Assembly (NCBI GenBank): GCA_041398965.1
Contig: JAWKTT010000013.1
Location: forward strand, 1 to 64,000
DNA from: JAWKTT01 sp041398965
GTDB taxonomy: Bacteria > Planctomycetota > Planctomycetia > Planctomycetales > Planctomycetaceae
Direction: 5' to 3'
DNA length: 64,000 bases
Shown: piece by piece, positions 17,519-25,342 of the stretch
How positions within the stretch are numbered: the first letter of the stretch is position 1
Layout: each line of letters opens with the position of its first letter
Program-made: the position numbers and the translations under genes
The notes under the pieces: generated by a model
The model's input: only the letters and a program-made list of their open reading frames with translations
Told to the model about the DNA's origin: nothing
Databases searched by the model: none

Positions 17519-18394
17519 ATGCGAATCATCGCGATTATGAATCAAAAGGGGGGCGTCGGAAAGACGACCACCAGCGTCAACCTGTCGGCTGGGTTGGCCC
17601 GTGCGGGAAAGAAGGTCTGTCTCATCGACCTCGACCCGCAAGCTCATTCATCGATCCATCTCGGGGTCGATGCCACAGGAAGTTCACGCACAATCTATCA
17701 GGTCTTTGCAGGGGCAAGGACGTTCCGCGAAGTCTTGCAGCCTCTCAGTGGCGAATTGTTTCTCGCTCCTTCCGACATCGATCTGGCAGCGACGGAACTG
17801 GAACTGGTTGACTCACCAAATCGCGAATTCATCCTCCGAGATGCTCTCAAGGACTGGGACTCGGCGGGTTTCGATTACGTGGTCATGGACTGTCCCCCGT
17901 CGCTCGGCGTGTTGACAGTCAACGCGCTTACTGCCGCGACCGATGTGTTCATTCCGCTGCAACCGCACTTTTTCGCCTTGCAGGGCCTTTCCAAACTGTT
18001 TGAGACGACCGCTTTGGTCACCCGACGGCTCAATCGTGGCCTGAAGGTGGGGGGGATTGTCCTCTGTCTTTATGAAACTGGAACACGCCTCGCCGCTGAC
18101 GTCTCCGACGATCTGCATCGGTTTCTGACCGAGAGCGATCCTCAGGCACCTTGGGCCAAAGCTCGTGTATTTGATACCCGGATTCGCCGGAACATCAAAC
18201 TGGCTGAAGCTCCAAGTTTCGGGCAATCGATCTTCGAGTATGCGTCAACGTCGGCGGGGGCCCTGGACTATGCGGCTTTGGCGGAAGAAGTGATCCGTCA
18301 GCAGCAAGGTACGCTGGCGACGGAAGGTTCGCGTCCAGAAACCGTTACATTTCCGCCACAAGCCTCCCAGTCTCCTCAATCGTTCGCGGCGTAG
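17519..18394 (+). CDS. ParA/Soj-family ATPase
   Basis: A 291-residue deviant-Walker ATPase from the ATG at 17519, which follows AAGGACGACTCGTT; a start at 17489 would add ten residues. The deviant Walker A KGGVGKTTT lies near residues 10-18, Walker A' is LIDLDPQAHSSIHLG, and Walker B is YVVMDCPPSLGVLTVNAL. Proteins of this family polymerise or form gradients on the nucleoid with ATP and position chromosomes, plasmids or protein complexes. No ParB gene follows, so it may be an orphan ParA that positions other cargo, or a chromosomal Soj separated from its partner. The C-terminus ends in a Gln/Pro/Ser-rich tail. Confidence 0.9.
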   Translation: MRIIAIMNQKGGVGKTTTSVNLSAGLARAGKKVCLIDLDPQAHSSIHLGVDATGSSRTIYQVFAGARTFREVLQPLSGELFLAPSDIDLAATELELVDSPNREFILRDALKDWDSAGFDYVVMDCPPSLGVLTVNALTAATDVFIPLQPHFFALQGLSKLFETTALVTRRLNRGLKVGGIVLCLYETGTRLAADVSDDLHRFLTESDPQAPWAKARVFDTRIRRNIKLAEAPSFGQSIFEYASTSAGALDYAALAEEVIRQQQGTLATEGSRPETVTFPPQASQSPQSFAA

Positions 18395-18780
18395 TGTACG
18401 AGAACTGATTGAGGCCGCGGTTTGGTTCGATGCGCAGGTGATCAAAAGGGGCGCCGTTGCAGGGCATTGACGGCAAATGGTCAGCTTTTTGTCGCGTGTT
18501 TCGCTGAATAGAAAGGGTTCAGCCCCGCCTCTCCGGTCGTGGAGGTGAGGGAAGGGTTTCGGTCTTGAACTCGGGGATGTCGACGTTCTGACCCGAAAGA
18601 GTTGGGGCGGCGCTTGACCGGTTCTTTCCTACTCCCGTAGACTGGCGATAGATGCCGCCTTCCGGAGAGTTGAAACAGAAGGCTGGGGCGCTGGCCGTAT
18701 GTGCGGTTGCCTCGGTTGCTGTGCTTGCTTCCTGATGGTCGGAGTTTGTCGAGTCGCGGGGAAGCAGGAGCAACGGGCAG
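18395..18780 (+). other. Intergenic region between parA and phosphoesterase genes
   Basis: About 385 bp. A 27-codon plus-strand frame begins at an ATG at 18652, with an Ala/Val-rich hydrophobic tail, but has no recognised match. Otherwise nothing is supported here. Confidence 0.35.
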
Positions 18781-19524
18781 GTGCGTGCGATCATCAGTGA
18801 TATACATGGCAACCTTGAAGCTTTAGAGAATGTCCTTGCGGACATCAAAGAGCAGGGGGCCGACGAGATTTATTGCCTCGGCGACATTATCGGTTATGGA
18901 CCGAATCCGCGCGAGTGTATCGACCTTGTCATGAAGCATTGCAAGGTCAGCATCATCGGCAACCACGACCAAGCGGCCCTGTTTGACCCGGAAGGGTTCA
19001 ACCCAGGGGCCGAGCGGGCGATCTTCTGGACCCGTCACACGCTCGAAAGTGGCGACGCCGAATCGGTCGAGCGGCGTTGGGAGTATCTGGGGGAGCTTCC
19101 TCGAATGCGCCGTGAAGAACAGTACATGTTCGTGCATGGTTCGGCCCGTAACCCACTCAATGAGTACGTCTTCCCCGAAGACATCTACAATCAGCGGAAG
19201 ATGGACCGCATCTTCTCGCTGGTCCCCAACATCTGCTTTCAGGGGCATACACATATTCCGGGAATCTTCGGAGAAGACCTCAGTTTTCTTGCTCCGGAAG
19301 AGTTTAATCATCGTTACGAAATCGGGACCGGAAAGGTCCTAGTCAATGTCGGATCGGTCGGGCAGCCTCGTGATGGGGATAACCGCTCCTGTTACGTGCT
19401 CGTTGATGGGAAGACTGTCACCTACCGGCGAGTCCCTTATGACTTCGAAAAGACAGCGGCCAAGATTTATCCAATTCCCGAACTCGACAACTTTCTCGGC
19501 GATCGACTGCGAGACGGTCGCTAA
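18781..19524 (+). CDS. Metallophosphoesterase (YfcE/DevT type)
   Basis: A 247-residue calcineurin-like phosphoesterase. It uses a GTG start at 18781, preceded by CAGGAGCAACGGGCAG, a good AGGAG at normal spacing. The five metal motifs are present: SDIHGN (D-x-H), CLGDIIGYGPNP, IGNHDQA, VHGSARNP and GHTHIPGIF. The ending NVGSVGQPRDGD is typical of the YfcE/MJ0936 group. It hydrolyses phosphoesters, perhaps phosphodiesters or phosphoproteins, with two metal ions. The closest named relatives include the Myxococcus DevT-like phosphatases. Cytoplasmic, with no signal peptide. The physiological substrate is unknown. Confidence 0.9.
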   Translation: MRAIISDIHGNLEALENVLADIKEQGADEIYCLGDIIGYGPNPRECIDLVMKHCKVSIIGNHDQAALFDPEGFNPGAERAIFWTRHTLESGDAESVERRWEYLGELPRMRREEQYMFVHGSARNPLNEYVFPEDIYNQRKMDRIFSLVPNICFQGHTHIPGIFGEDLSFLAPEEFNHRYEIGTGKVLVNVGSVGQPRDGDNRSCYVLVDGKTVTYRRVPYDFEKTAAKIYPIPELDNFLGDRLRDGR

Positions 19525-19859
19525 TTGGGAATTCCACACTACGGTAGCAACTGCTGACAGCGAAACTCGTCATCCACTGGCTGCGGCCCGCGTGGCGAGT
19601 CGGTCGAAGCGTGAGTCGACTGTTTGTCTGTCACATCATTTCTCACGATGCGGGACCCCATATCACCCGATGTCAATTCACCATCGGCCCAATCGACGGA
19701 CATCAGGACCGGCAGGTCACGTCCGGCGGTTCGTGTAATGGTCGCAGCAGACTCAACCCCCGATTAGTCGGACCACTTGGACCAGGCTGTTGATGCGGGG
19801 GACCACTTTTTCACTTTCGGGTCACCCGCACTGGCGGAGCCTGAGTTCAGGTCGGAGCT
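19525..19859 (+). other. Intergenic region upstream of yidC
   Basis: About 335 bp with no gene recognised. I looked for rpmH here because it commonly lies near rnpA/yidC, and did not find it. Confidence 0.4.
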
Positions 19860-22226
19860 ATGGATCAGCGTCGTCAAATTCTTGTCCTTGTGGTCGTAAC
19901 AGGCCTCTTCCTCGTCTGGTTGCGAGTCGCTCCGGTCCTTTTCCCAACGGTCTTCCCAAAACGGGACGCAGTCAATCCGCAGGCAGTCGCCGGTGCGGGA
20001 GACAGTGCCGATGCTAAGGCGAAAGCTCAGCTTGCGAATGGTTCGCCGAAAGACCCTGAGACAGGAGCGAATACAGGTGGCGACAACCCTGCGACTGGCA
20101 CCAAAGTTGAAGGAACAGACGCCGAGGGGGCAACTCCATCAGGCAACGGCGACAAGCCCGGCCAGACTTCGCCAGCGGACGGGCAGAGTGTGGAAGGTGC
20201 TGACAAGAAGGCCGAACTTCCGAAGTTGGTCGAGCATGAACCGGTCGTGGTGCAATTAGGGAAGGCTCCAACGGAAGGAGCAACGGGACCACAGTATCTG
20301 CAAACCCTGGGGATCACTTCCGAAGGGGCATCGATCGCCTGGCAACAATTGAGCGATCCACGTTACCTCACGCTCGACCGCACGGAGCAGATAAAGCTGC
20401 TCGGGAACAACACCGGGTCGCCGATTCGAACTCTGCAAACGAGCGTCCCCGCAATCGATGTGCAACTGGATCGCTACGGACTCTCGTTGCGGACGGTCCA
20501 TTGGAAGTTGGATACCGAGTCATCCCGAAAAGTCGCCGAGCCGAACATCTACGACCAGGTGCAGTTCTCTTACACTTCCCCGGACGGAATCTTGGAAGTC
20601 CGTAAGCGGCTGTCTCTCGACGCCGTCGACCCCAAGACGATTGATGAAAAACCCGATGGCTACCTCGTGCAGTGCGAGTTGACCTTCGTCAATCATGGCG
20701 ACCAGACAACCGAAATCAGCTACGACATGCAGGGGCCAACGGGACTGCCTCTTGAAGATGTCTTGAACGCGCGGGTTTTTCGTGAGGCGGAGGCCGCGAC
20801 TCTTGAACGGGTCGGGGATAATGACACCATCACTCCCGTGAAACTCTCGTCATCGCAGGTTGTCAACGAAATCGGCGAAGCTTTGGGCGAAGGGCGTCCC
20901 GAGGATCGGCCCCGCTGGACCTACCCTGTCCGCTGGGCCGGGATCGACGTCCAATACTTCACCGCCCTCGTCATCCCCGGCGACCCTCAGGCCATCGACA
21001 CCAATCGTGACGGCCAGCCGAACCCTTATTATTCCGAGATTCTCCCCACCATTGTCACCCCAGCCGAACAGGTCGAGCGAAGTGACATCAGTTTGTTGTT
21101 CCGTTCAGTCCCGCTGGTCGTTGCCTCGCGCGAGTCACTTCTGTCGGCCCCTGCCGTCAATTTGCCTGAGACGTTGCCGGGCGAAGAAGCGCTGGCCACA
21201 CCGGGTGCTGGTGAAACTCCCTCGAAAGATCGGCAGGTTGTTGAAGGGGTGACGCATCGATTTGCATTGTACCTCGGCCCCAAGAAAGCGGCCCTGCTCG
21301 AACCACTGATGGCTGACGCGGTAATCGATTACAGCTGGTTCCCGCTGCTGCCGCAGAGCTTGATTCGCGGCGTCAGTAAAATGTTGCATGGGTTGTTGCG
21401 ATTCTTTCATGAATGGCTCTTCCTTCCGTACTGGCTTGCCATCATTTTGCTGACCGTCGTTGTGCGGGCCTGCATGTTCCCGCTCTCGAAGAAGCAGGTC
21501 AAGAACATGCAGAAGCTCAAGGACCTTCAACCCCGACTTCAAGAACTCGAAAAGAAATATCCCGATGACCGGGAGCGTCGTGATCGGGAGAAGCTCCAAC
21601 TCATGATGAAGCACGGGGCAAATCCCCTCTCGGGATGTCTCCCATTGCTCTTGCAGATGCCGATCTTCATCGGATTGTACGGAGCACTCAGTTCAGCCAT
21701 CGACCTGCGTCTGCAACGATTCCTGTGGATCAATAGCCTGTCCTCTCCCGATGCGGTTTCTCCTTTGGGGTTCACCGTCCCTTGGGTCGGTTGGACGGAA
21801 CTGAATTTGCTGCCGATCGTGGTGATCGTCCTGTTCCAGATTCAGAACAAACTCTTCACGCCCCCTCCAACAAACGACGAGCAGGCGATGCAGCAGAAGA
21901 TGATGAGCTACATGATGATCGTCATGGGCTTCCTGTTCTACCGAGTTCCTGCGGGACTTTGCCTGTATTTCATCGCATCCAGCCTGTGGGGCATTTGCGA
22001 ACGGAAGGTGCTCGACCTGCAGAAGGTCAAGCTCGCCGCCGCTGCCGCAGAGGCTGCTGCTGCCGGAACACTCGTCGTCAAACCGATCGAAGACCCCAAG
22101 AACAGTGAACCCGCCGAGCCGGGCTTTTTTGCGAAGTTGCTTGCGATAGCCGATGAAGCGAAACGAAACAACACCAGCGGCGCTTCGGCTGTCCCAAACA
22201 AGAAGAAGGGAAAGCCAAACTCCTGA
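19860..22226 (+). CDS. yidC: Membrane protein insertase YidC
   Basis: A 788-residue insertase, longer than the roughly 550 residues of the E. coli protein. TM1 is at about 8-27. Residues about 40-125 form a Gly/Asp/Thr-rich low-complexity spacer, followed by the periplasmic beta domain to about 480. The conserved C-terminal core begins near 510: FLPYWLAIILLTVVVRACMF carries the groove arginine (Val-Arg), then the cytoplasmic hairpin KKQVKNMQKLKDLQPRLQEL, LSGCLPLLLQMPIFIGLYGAL, and MMSYMMIVMGFLFYRVPAGL. The C-terminus is Ala-rich then basic. It inserts membrane proteins with or without SecYEG. It lies upstream of rmlD and rnpA on the same strand, an unusual order. Confidence 0.95.
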   Translation: MDQRRQILVLVVVTGLFLVWLRVAPVLFPTVFPKRDAVNPQAVAGAGDSADAKAKAQLANGSPKDPETGANTGGDNPATGTKVEGTDAEGATPSGNGDKPGQTSPADGQSVEGADKKAELPKLVEHEPVVVQLGKAPTEGATGPQYLQTLGITSEGASIAWQQLSDPRYLTLDRTEQIKLLGNNTGSPIRTLQTSVPAIDVQLDRYGLSLRTVHWKLDTESSRKVAEPNIYDQVQFSYTSPDGILEVRKRLSLDAVDPKTIDEKPDGYLVQCELTFVNHGDQTTEISYDMQGPTGLPLEDVLNARVFREAEAATLERVGDNDTITPVKLSSSQVVNEIGEALGEGRPEDRPRWTYPVRWAGIDVQYFTALVIPGDPQAIDTNRDGQPNPYYSEILPTIVTPAEQVERSDISLLFRSVPLVVASRESLLSAPAVNLPETLPGEEALATPGAGETPSKDRQVVEGVTHRFALYLGPKKAALLEPLMADAVIDYSWFPLLPQSLIRGVSKMLHGLLRFFHEWLFLPYWLAIILLTVVVRACMFPLSKKQVKNMQKLKDLQPRLQELEKKYPDDRERRDREKLQLMMKHGANPLSGCLPLLLQMPIFIGLYGALSSAIDLRLQRFLWINSLSSPDAVSPLGFTVPWVGWTELNLLPIVVIVLFQIQNKLFTPPPTNDEQAMQQKMMSYMMIVMGFLFYRVPAGLCLYFIASSLWGICERKVLDLQKVKLAAAAAEAAAAGTLVVKPIEDPKNSEPAEPGFFAKLLAIADEAKRNNTSGASAVPNKKKGKPNS

Positions 22227-22392
22227 GTCCTGCCGCACTCACGACCACCCGTCATGGCCACTCGTCAGGTCAACACGTCGAGAGGGAACTCGCTGTGACG
22301 GACAGGTTGACTGGAGAGTTCAGCAGGCGGATCGAACGATAGACGTTGTGGATCAAATGTCGTATGTGGGCCACGGATGAGTTGAGCAGATC

Positions 22393-23328
22393 ATGAATCG
22401 GATCGGAGTTGTCGGCGGTCAGGGACAACTGGGGCGCGCACTCTTGCGTTCGCTTGGCGAGGCAGGTGTTGGCTGGGGGCGACACGAACTGGATGTCACG
22501 GATTCCATGTCCGTCGCTCAGAAATTACGCTTGTCGCAGGTCGATGGAGTCATCAACGCGGCTGCTTTTACGCGGGTCGACGACGCTGAAGACGAGATCG
22601 AAGCGGCTGTCGCCATCAACGGTCTCGGGGCTTGGAACGTTGCTCAGACTTGTCACGATCTCAATATCCCGCTGATTTACTTGTCGACCGATTATGTCTT
22701 CGGGCGAGACGAGGGCCGACGCCGTCCCTATGGCGAATCAGACGCGGCGGGGCCGATCAATGTTTATGGAGCGACAAAGCTTTACGGCGAGCAACTCGTG
22801 CAACTCGCTGCACCCCGCAGTTTTGTTGTGCGGACTTGTGGACTGTACGGAACTCCCATGACGCCGGGGACAGGGAACTTTGTCGAAGCAATTTGCCGCA
22901 AGGCTTTGGCTGGAGAACCACTTCAGGTGGTGGGCGATCAGCGTTGCACGCCGACGTCAGTTGCGGACCTTGGACCAGCTCTCATTCAACTCTTGCAAAC
23001 GGATCGCTATGGACTGCATCACCTTACGTCATCCGGCGACTGTACCTGGTTCGAATTTGCCTCGGCGATCGTCGCTCACCTTGGCATCGATGTCCCGCTG
23101 ACGCAGGTGACGTCTCAGGAGTTTGTGCGACGTGCCAAACGACCAGCCTACAGTGTGCTGGACTGTTCCGGCATCGCGTCACAATGCGGACTGACGCTCC
23201 CTCACTGGGCAGAGTCGGTCGCCCACTACCTTTCTGATCGGGCCATCGGTTTGAAAGGTCGACCGAGTTCTGCCCCCCGTGGTTATTCGCAGGGCGAGTC
23301 CGACATGGGGTCAGGAGGGACCGCCTGA
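22393..23328 (+). CDS. rmlD: dTDP-4-dehydrorhamnose reductase (RmlD family)
   Basis: A 311-residue short-chain dehydrogenase-type reductase. The nucleotide-binding motif GVVGGQGQLGRALL is at the N-terminus, followed by VINAAAFTRVDDAE, IYLSTDYVFG, and the catalytic Y-x3-K in NVYGATKLYGE (about 127-137). VVRTCGLYG and a substrate-domain pattern ending GDQRCTPTSVADLGPALIQL also fit RmlD. It reduces dTDP-4-dehydro-rhamnose with NAD(P)H for cell-surface glycans; other 4-keto sugars are possible. Its TGA shares a base with the ATG of rnpA (TGATG), so the two are translationally coupled. No rmlA, rmlB or rmlC is in the window. Confidence 0.85.
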   Translation: MNRIGVVGGQGQLGRALLRSLGEAGVGWGRHELDVTDSMSVAQKLRLSQVDGVINAAAFTRVDDAEDEIEAAVAINGLGAWNVAQTCHDLNIPLIYLSTDYVFGRDEGRRRPYGESDAAGPINVYGATKLYGEQLVQLAAPRSFVVRTCGLYGTPMTPGTGNFVEAICRKALAGEPLQVVGDQRCTPTSVADLGPALIQLLQTDRYGLHHLTSSGDCTWFEFASAIVAHLGIDVPLTQVTSQEFVRRAKRPAYSVLDCSGIASQCGLTLPHWAESVAHYLSDRAIGLKGRPSSAPRGYSQGESDMGSGGTA

Positions 23329-23765
23329 TGACCGACGATCCTTTACAGCGACTGGGCAAGCGATTTCGGAAATCTCAACATTTGCGTAAAACGGCAGAGT
23401 TTGACGCGGTTTATGCGGTTCGGCAGCGTCAGAGTGACCGCCAACTGCTGATTTATGCCGCTTTCAACGGCCTGAAATGGAGTCGGATCGGTCTCAGCGT
23501 GTCGCGGAAGGTGGGCGGTTCGGTAATTCGGCAGTCGGTCAAACGGATGTTGCGAGAAGCCTTTCGACTGGTGCAACACGAGCTTCCTCCAGGCCTCGAC
23601 CTGATCTTAATTCCTGTCAAGCCCGCCCCAGCCTCCGTGGCAGAATATGCTGGTTCGCTGAAACAGCTATGCCAACGTCTCGCCAAGCGTTTGCGATACT
23701 CCGCCCCTTCATCTCGCGATCTGTCGAAACCCTTGGAAAACCCGAAGAATGCCGCCGAAAGCTGA
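23328..23765 (+). CDS. rnpA: Ribonuclease P protein component
   Basis: A 145-residue basic protein that assists the RNase P RNA in removing 5' leaders from tRNA precursors. The family pattern is clear: FRKSQHLRKTAEFDAVY at the start, then RIGLSVSRKVGGSVIRQSVK and RMLREAFRLVQHELPPGLDL, the RNR-like RNA-binding helix. In the normally R-N-R-x-K-R motif this protein has V-I-R-Q-S-V-K-R. A strong AGGAGGGA lies 7-8 bases before the ATG. It overlaps rmlD by one base. rpmH, the usual upstream neighbour, was not found here. Confidence 0.92.
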   Translation: MTDDPLQRLGKRFRKSQHLRKTAEFDAVYAVRQRQSDRQLLIYAAFNGLKWSRIGLSVSRKVGGSVIRQSVKRMLREAFRLVQHELPPGLDLILIPVKPAPASVAEYAGSLKQLCQRLAKRLRYSAPSSRDLSKPLENPKNAAES

Positions 23766-24056
23766 CATCGGCGATCGAATTCGGGGGCAAGATACGTCGA
23801 CGACTCCCGAAGGAAGAAACCGCGACCGATCAACTTTCGCCGCTCCCTTTTCGTCCGGACGGGTCAATTTCTTCCAAGAATAACGCAACCCACGTCGCAA
23901 AGTGGCCGATTGATGAAACTGATCTCCCGAAATACAGCAGGATCGTTATGATCCTTCCCTCTCGTAGACTGCCGAACGGACTCGGCAGCAGGGAATCAAG
24001 ACGTCGCGATGGCATCGAACGTCTGAGAACTTCGCGCACCCGACAGGAGCAATGGA

Positions 24057-25190
24057 ATGCGTCGACTCTGGCAACACGGCTTATACACTGGTTTCCTCCT
24101 GGCTGCCGCAGCCGGATGGACATCTTGCAGTACCTCGGCGAATGCTCAAGGTCCCACTGCACCCACGCGTCCCATCACCACGGCGAACAGCACTGCGGGG
24201 GGAGCCCCAGTGCAAGCTCCCGGGGCACAGCAGGCAATCGATCCCGCGGGTGAAGAGATTCAGGGGATCATCGAACGGGCAGCGACCCTGTACGATGCCA
24301 ATGAAAGAGTGAAGGCAATTGCAGTCCTCGAACAAGGACTGGCGAAATACCCGAACGATCCAGATCTCGTGACCTTCCATGCCGAATGGCTCCATCTCGA
24401 CGCTGTCGAAGCGTTGGAAGCGAAGGAGATCGACAAGGCGATGGCAATCTACGCCAAGGTCTTTGCGACTCTGCAAAAGTTCCCGAAAGATGTCACACCC
24501 ACTCTTGAAGAGAAGCAACTCTTTCAGGAAATCTACTACAACGTGGCAACAGCGTTTTCGGAAAAGGGAGACAAGGCCCGTTGCCTCGCTTACTTGAAAC
24601 AATCAATCGTGTTTGGCTTCGATGACGACGCCTACCTGGCTGAAGACAAAGACATGGCCATCCTGCTGGGGACTCCGGAACTCGATACCATCCTTCGGGG
24701 CATTCAGGTCACCAAGGTCCAGAATGTGCTCGAAGCGATCGATCAGTTCGAGTCGTTCCCGTTCGACTTCAACACGACCGACGTCAATGGACGGCCGATG
24801 TCGCTGAAGGACTACCGAGGAAAATTGCTCGTTGTGGACATCTGGGCGACATGGTGCATCCCATGCCGGGCTGAGATTCCACACTTCGTCGACCTGATGC
24901 GGAAGTACGGCAACACCGGCTTCGACGTCGTTGGCTTTAACTTCGAAAACGAAGAAGGTCCGAAAGACCCTGAAGCCTTGGCGACCGTCCGCAAGTTCCT
25001 GGCCGACCAGAAGGTTCCGTATCGATGCAGCCTGATCTCGAACGAAGTTCGGGCTCAGATTCCAGGCGATGTCCAGAGTCTGCCGACGACGTTGTTCATC
25101 GATCAGACCGGCAAGGTCCGTCTGGTCCTCGTTGGCTCGCATCCGAAGTACATTCTGGAAGCCGTCACCGCGAAACTGATGGCCAAGTAG
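24057..25190 (+). CDS. Exported TlpA/ResA-like thioredoxin with N-terminal repeat-type domain
   Basis: A 377-residue protein with a signal peptide (MRRLWQHGLYTGFLLAAAAG). Residues about 60-210 are helical with TPR-like spacing (AATLYDANERVKAIAVLEQG and YYNVATAFSEKGDKARCLAY). The C-terminal 130 residues are a TlpA-type thioredoxin fold with the redox pair WCIPC near 266-270 and the cis-Pro region SLPTTLFIDQ. It probably reduces or exchanges disulfides, or binds a partner, outside the cytoplasm. Helical repeats joined to a TlpA domain are common among planctomycete exported proteins. It is followed by a hairpin and a convergent ABC gene. Confidence 0.87.
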   Translation: MRRLWQHGLYTGFLLAAAAGWTSCSTSANAQGPTAPTRPITTANSTAGGAPVQAPGAQQAIDPAGEEIQGIIERAATLYDANERVKAIAVLEQGLAKYPNDPDLVTFHAEWLHLDAVEALEAKEIDKAMAIYAKVFATLQKFPKDVTPTLEEKQLFQEIYYNVATAFSEKGDKARCLAYLKQSIVFGFDDDAYLAEDKDMAILLGTPELDTILRGIQVTKVQNVLEAIDQFESFPFDFNTTDVNGRPMSLKDYRGKLLVVDIWATWCIPCRAEIPHFVDLMRKYGNTGFDVVGFNFENEEGPKDPEALATVRKFLADQKVPYRCSLISNEVRAQIPGDVQSLPTTLFIDQTGKVRLVLVGSHPKYILEAVTAKLMAK

Positions 25191-25244
25191 TCGTCGAGCA
25201 GATTGCAAGTCGATCGCGTTTCATCTCAGAACTTTCGATGCCAG

Positions 25245-25277
25245 AACTCCCGACGCCCCGTGTGGGCGCCGGGAGTT
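25245..25277. terminator. Hairpin between convergent genes
   Basis: AACTCCCGACGCC and GGCGCCGGGAGTT form a near-perfect 13-bp stem with a seven-base loop, 55 bases after the thioredoxin stop. Only a short T-run (CGTTTT) follows. It probably ends transcription of the thioredoxin gene. Confidence 0.55.
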
Positions 25278-25342
25278 CATCGTTTTGCGAAGGGGGACGA
25301 AAGAGGAACTCAGAAACCCAGGGGCAGGGAGCGGAACGGACT

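Noticed and set aside
19525..23327. rpmH or yidD beside yidC and rnpA
   Set aside because: I looked through the gaps before yidC and before rmlD for a short Arg/Lys-rich ribosomal L34 pattern and did not find it.
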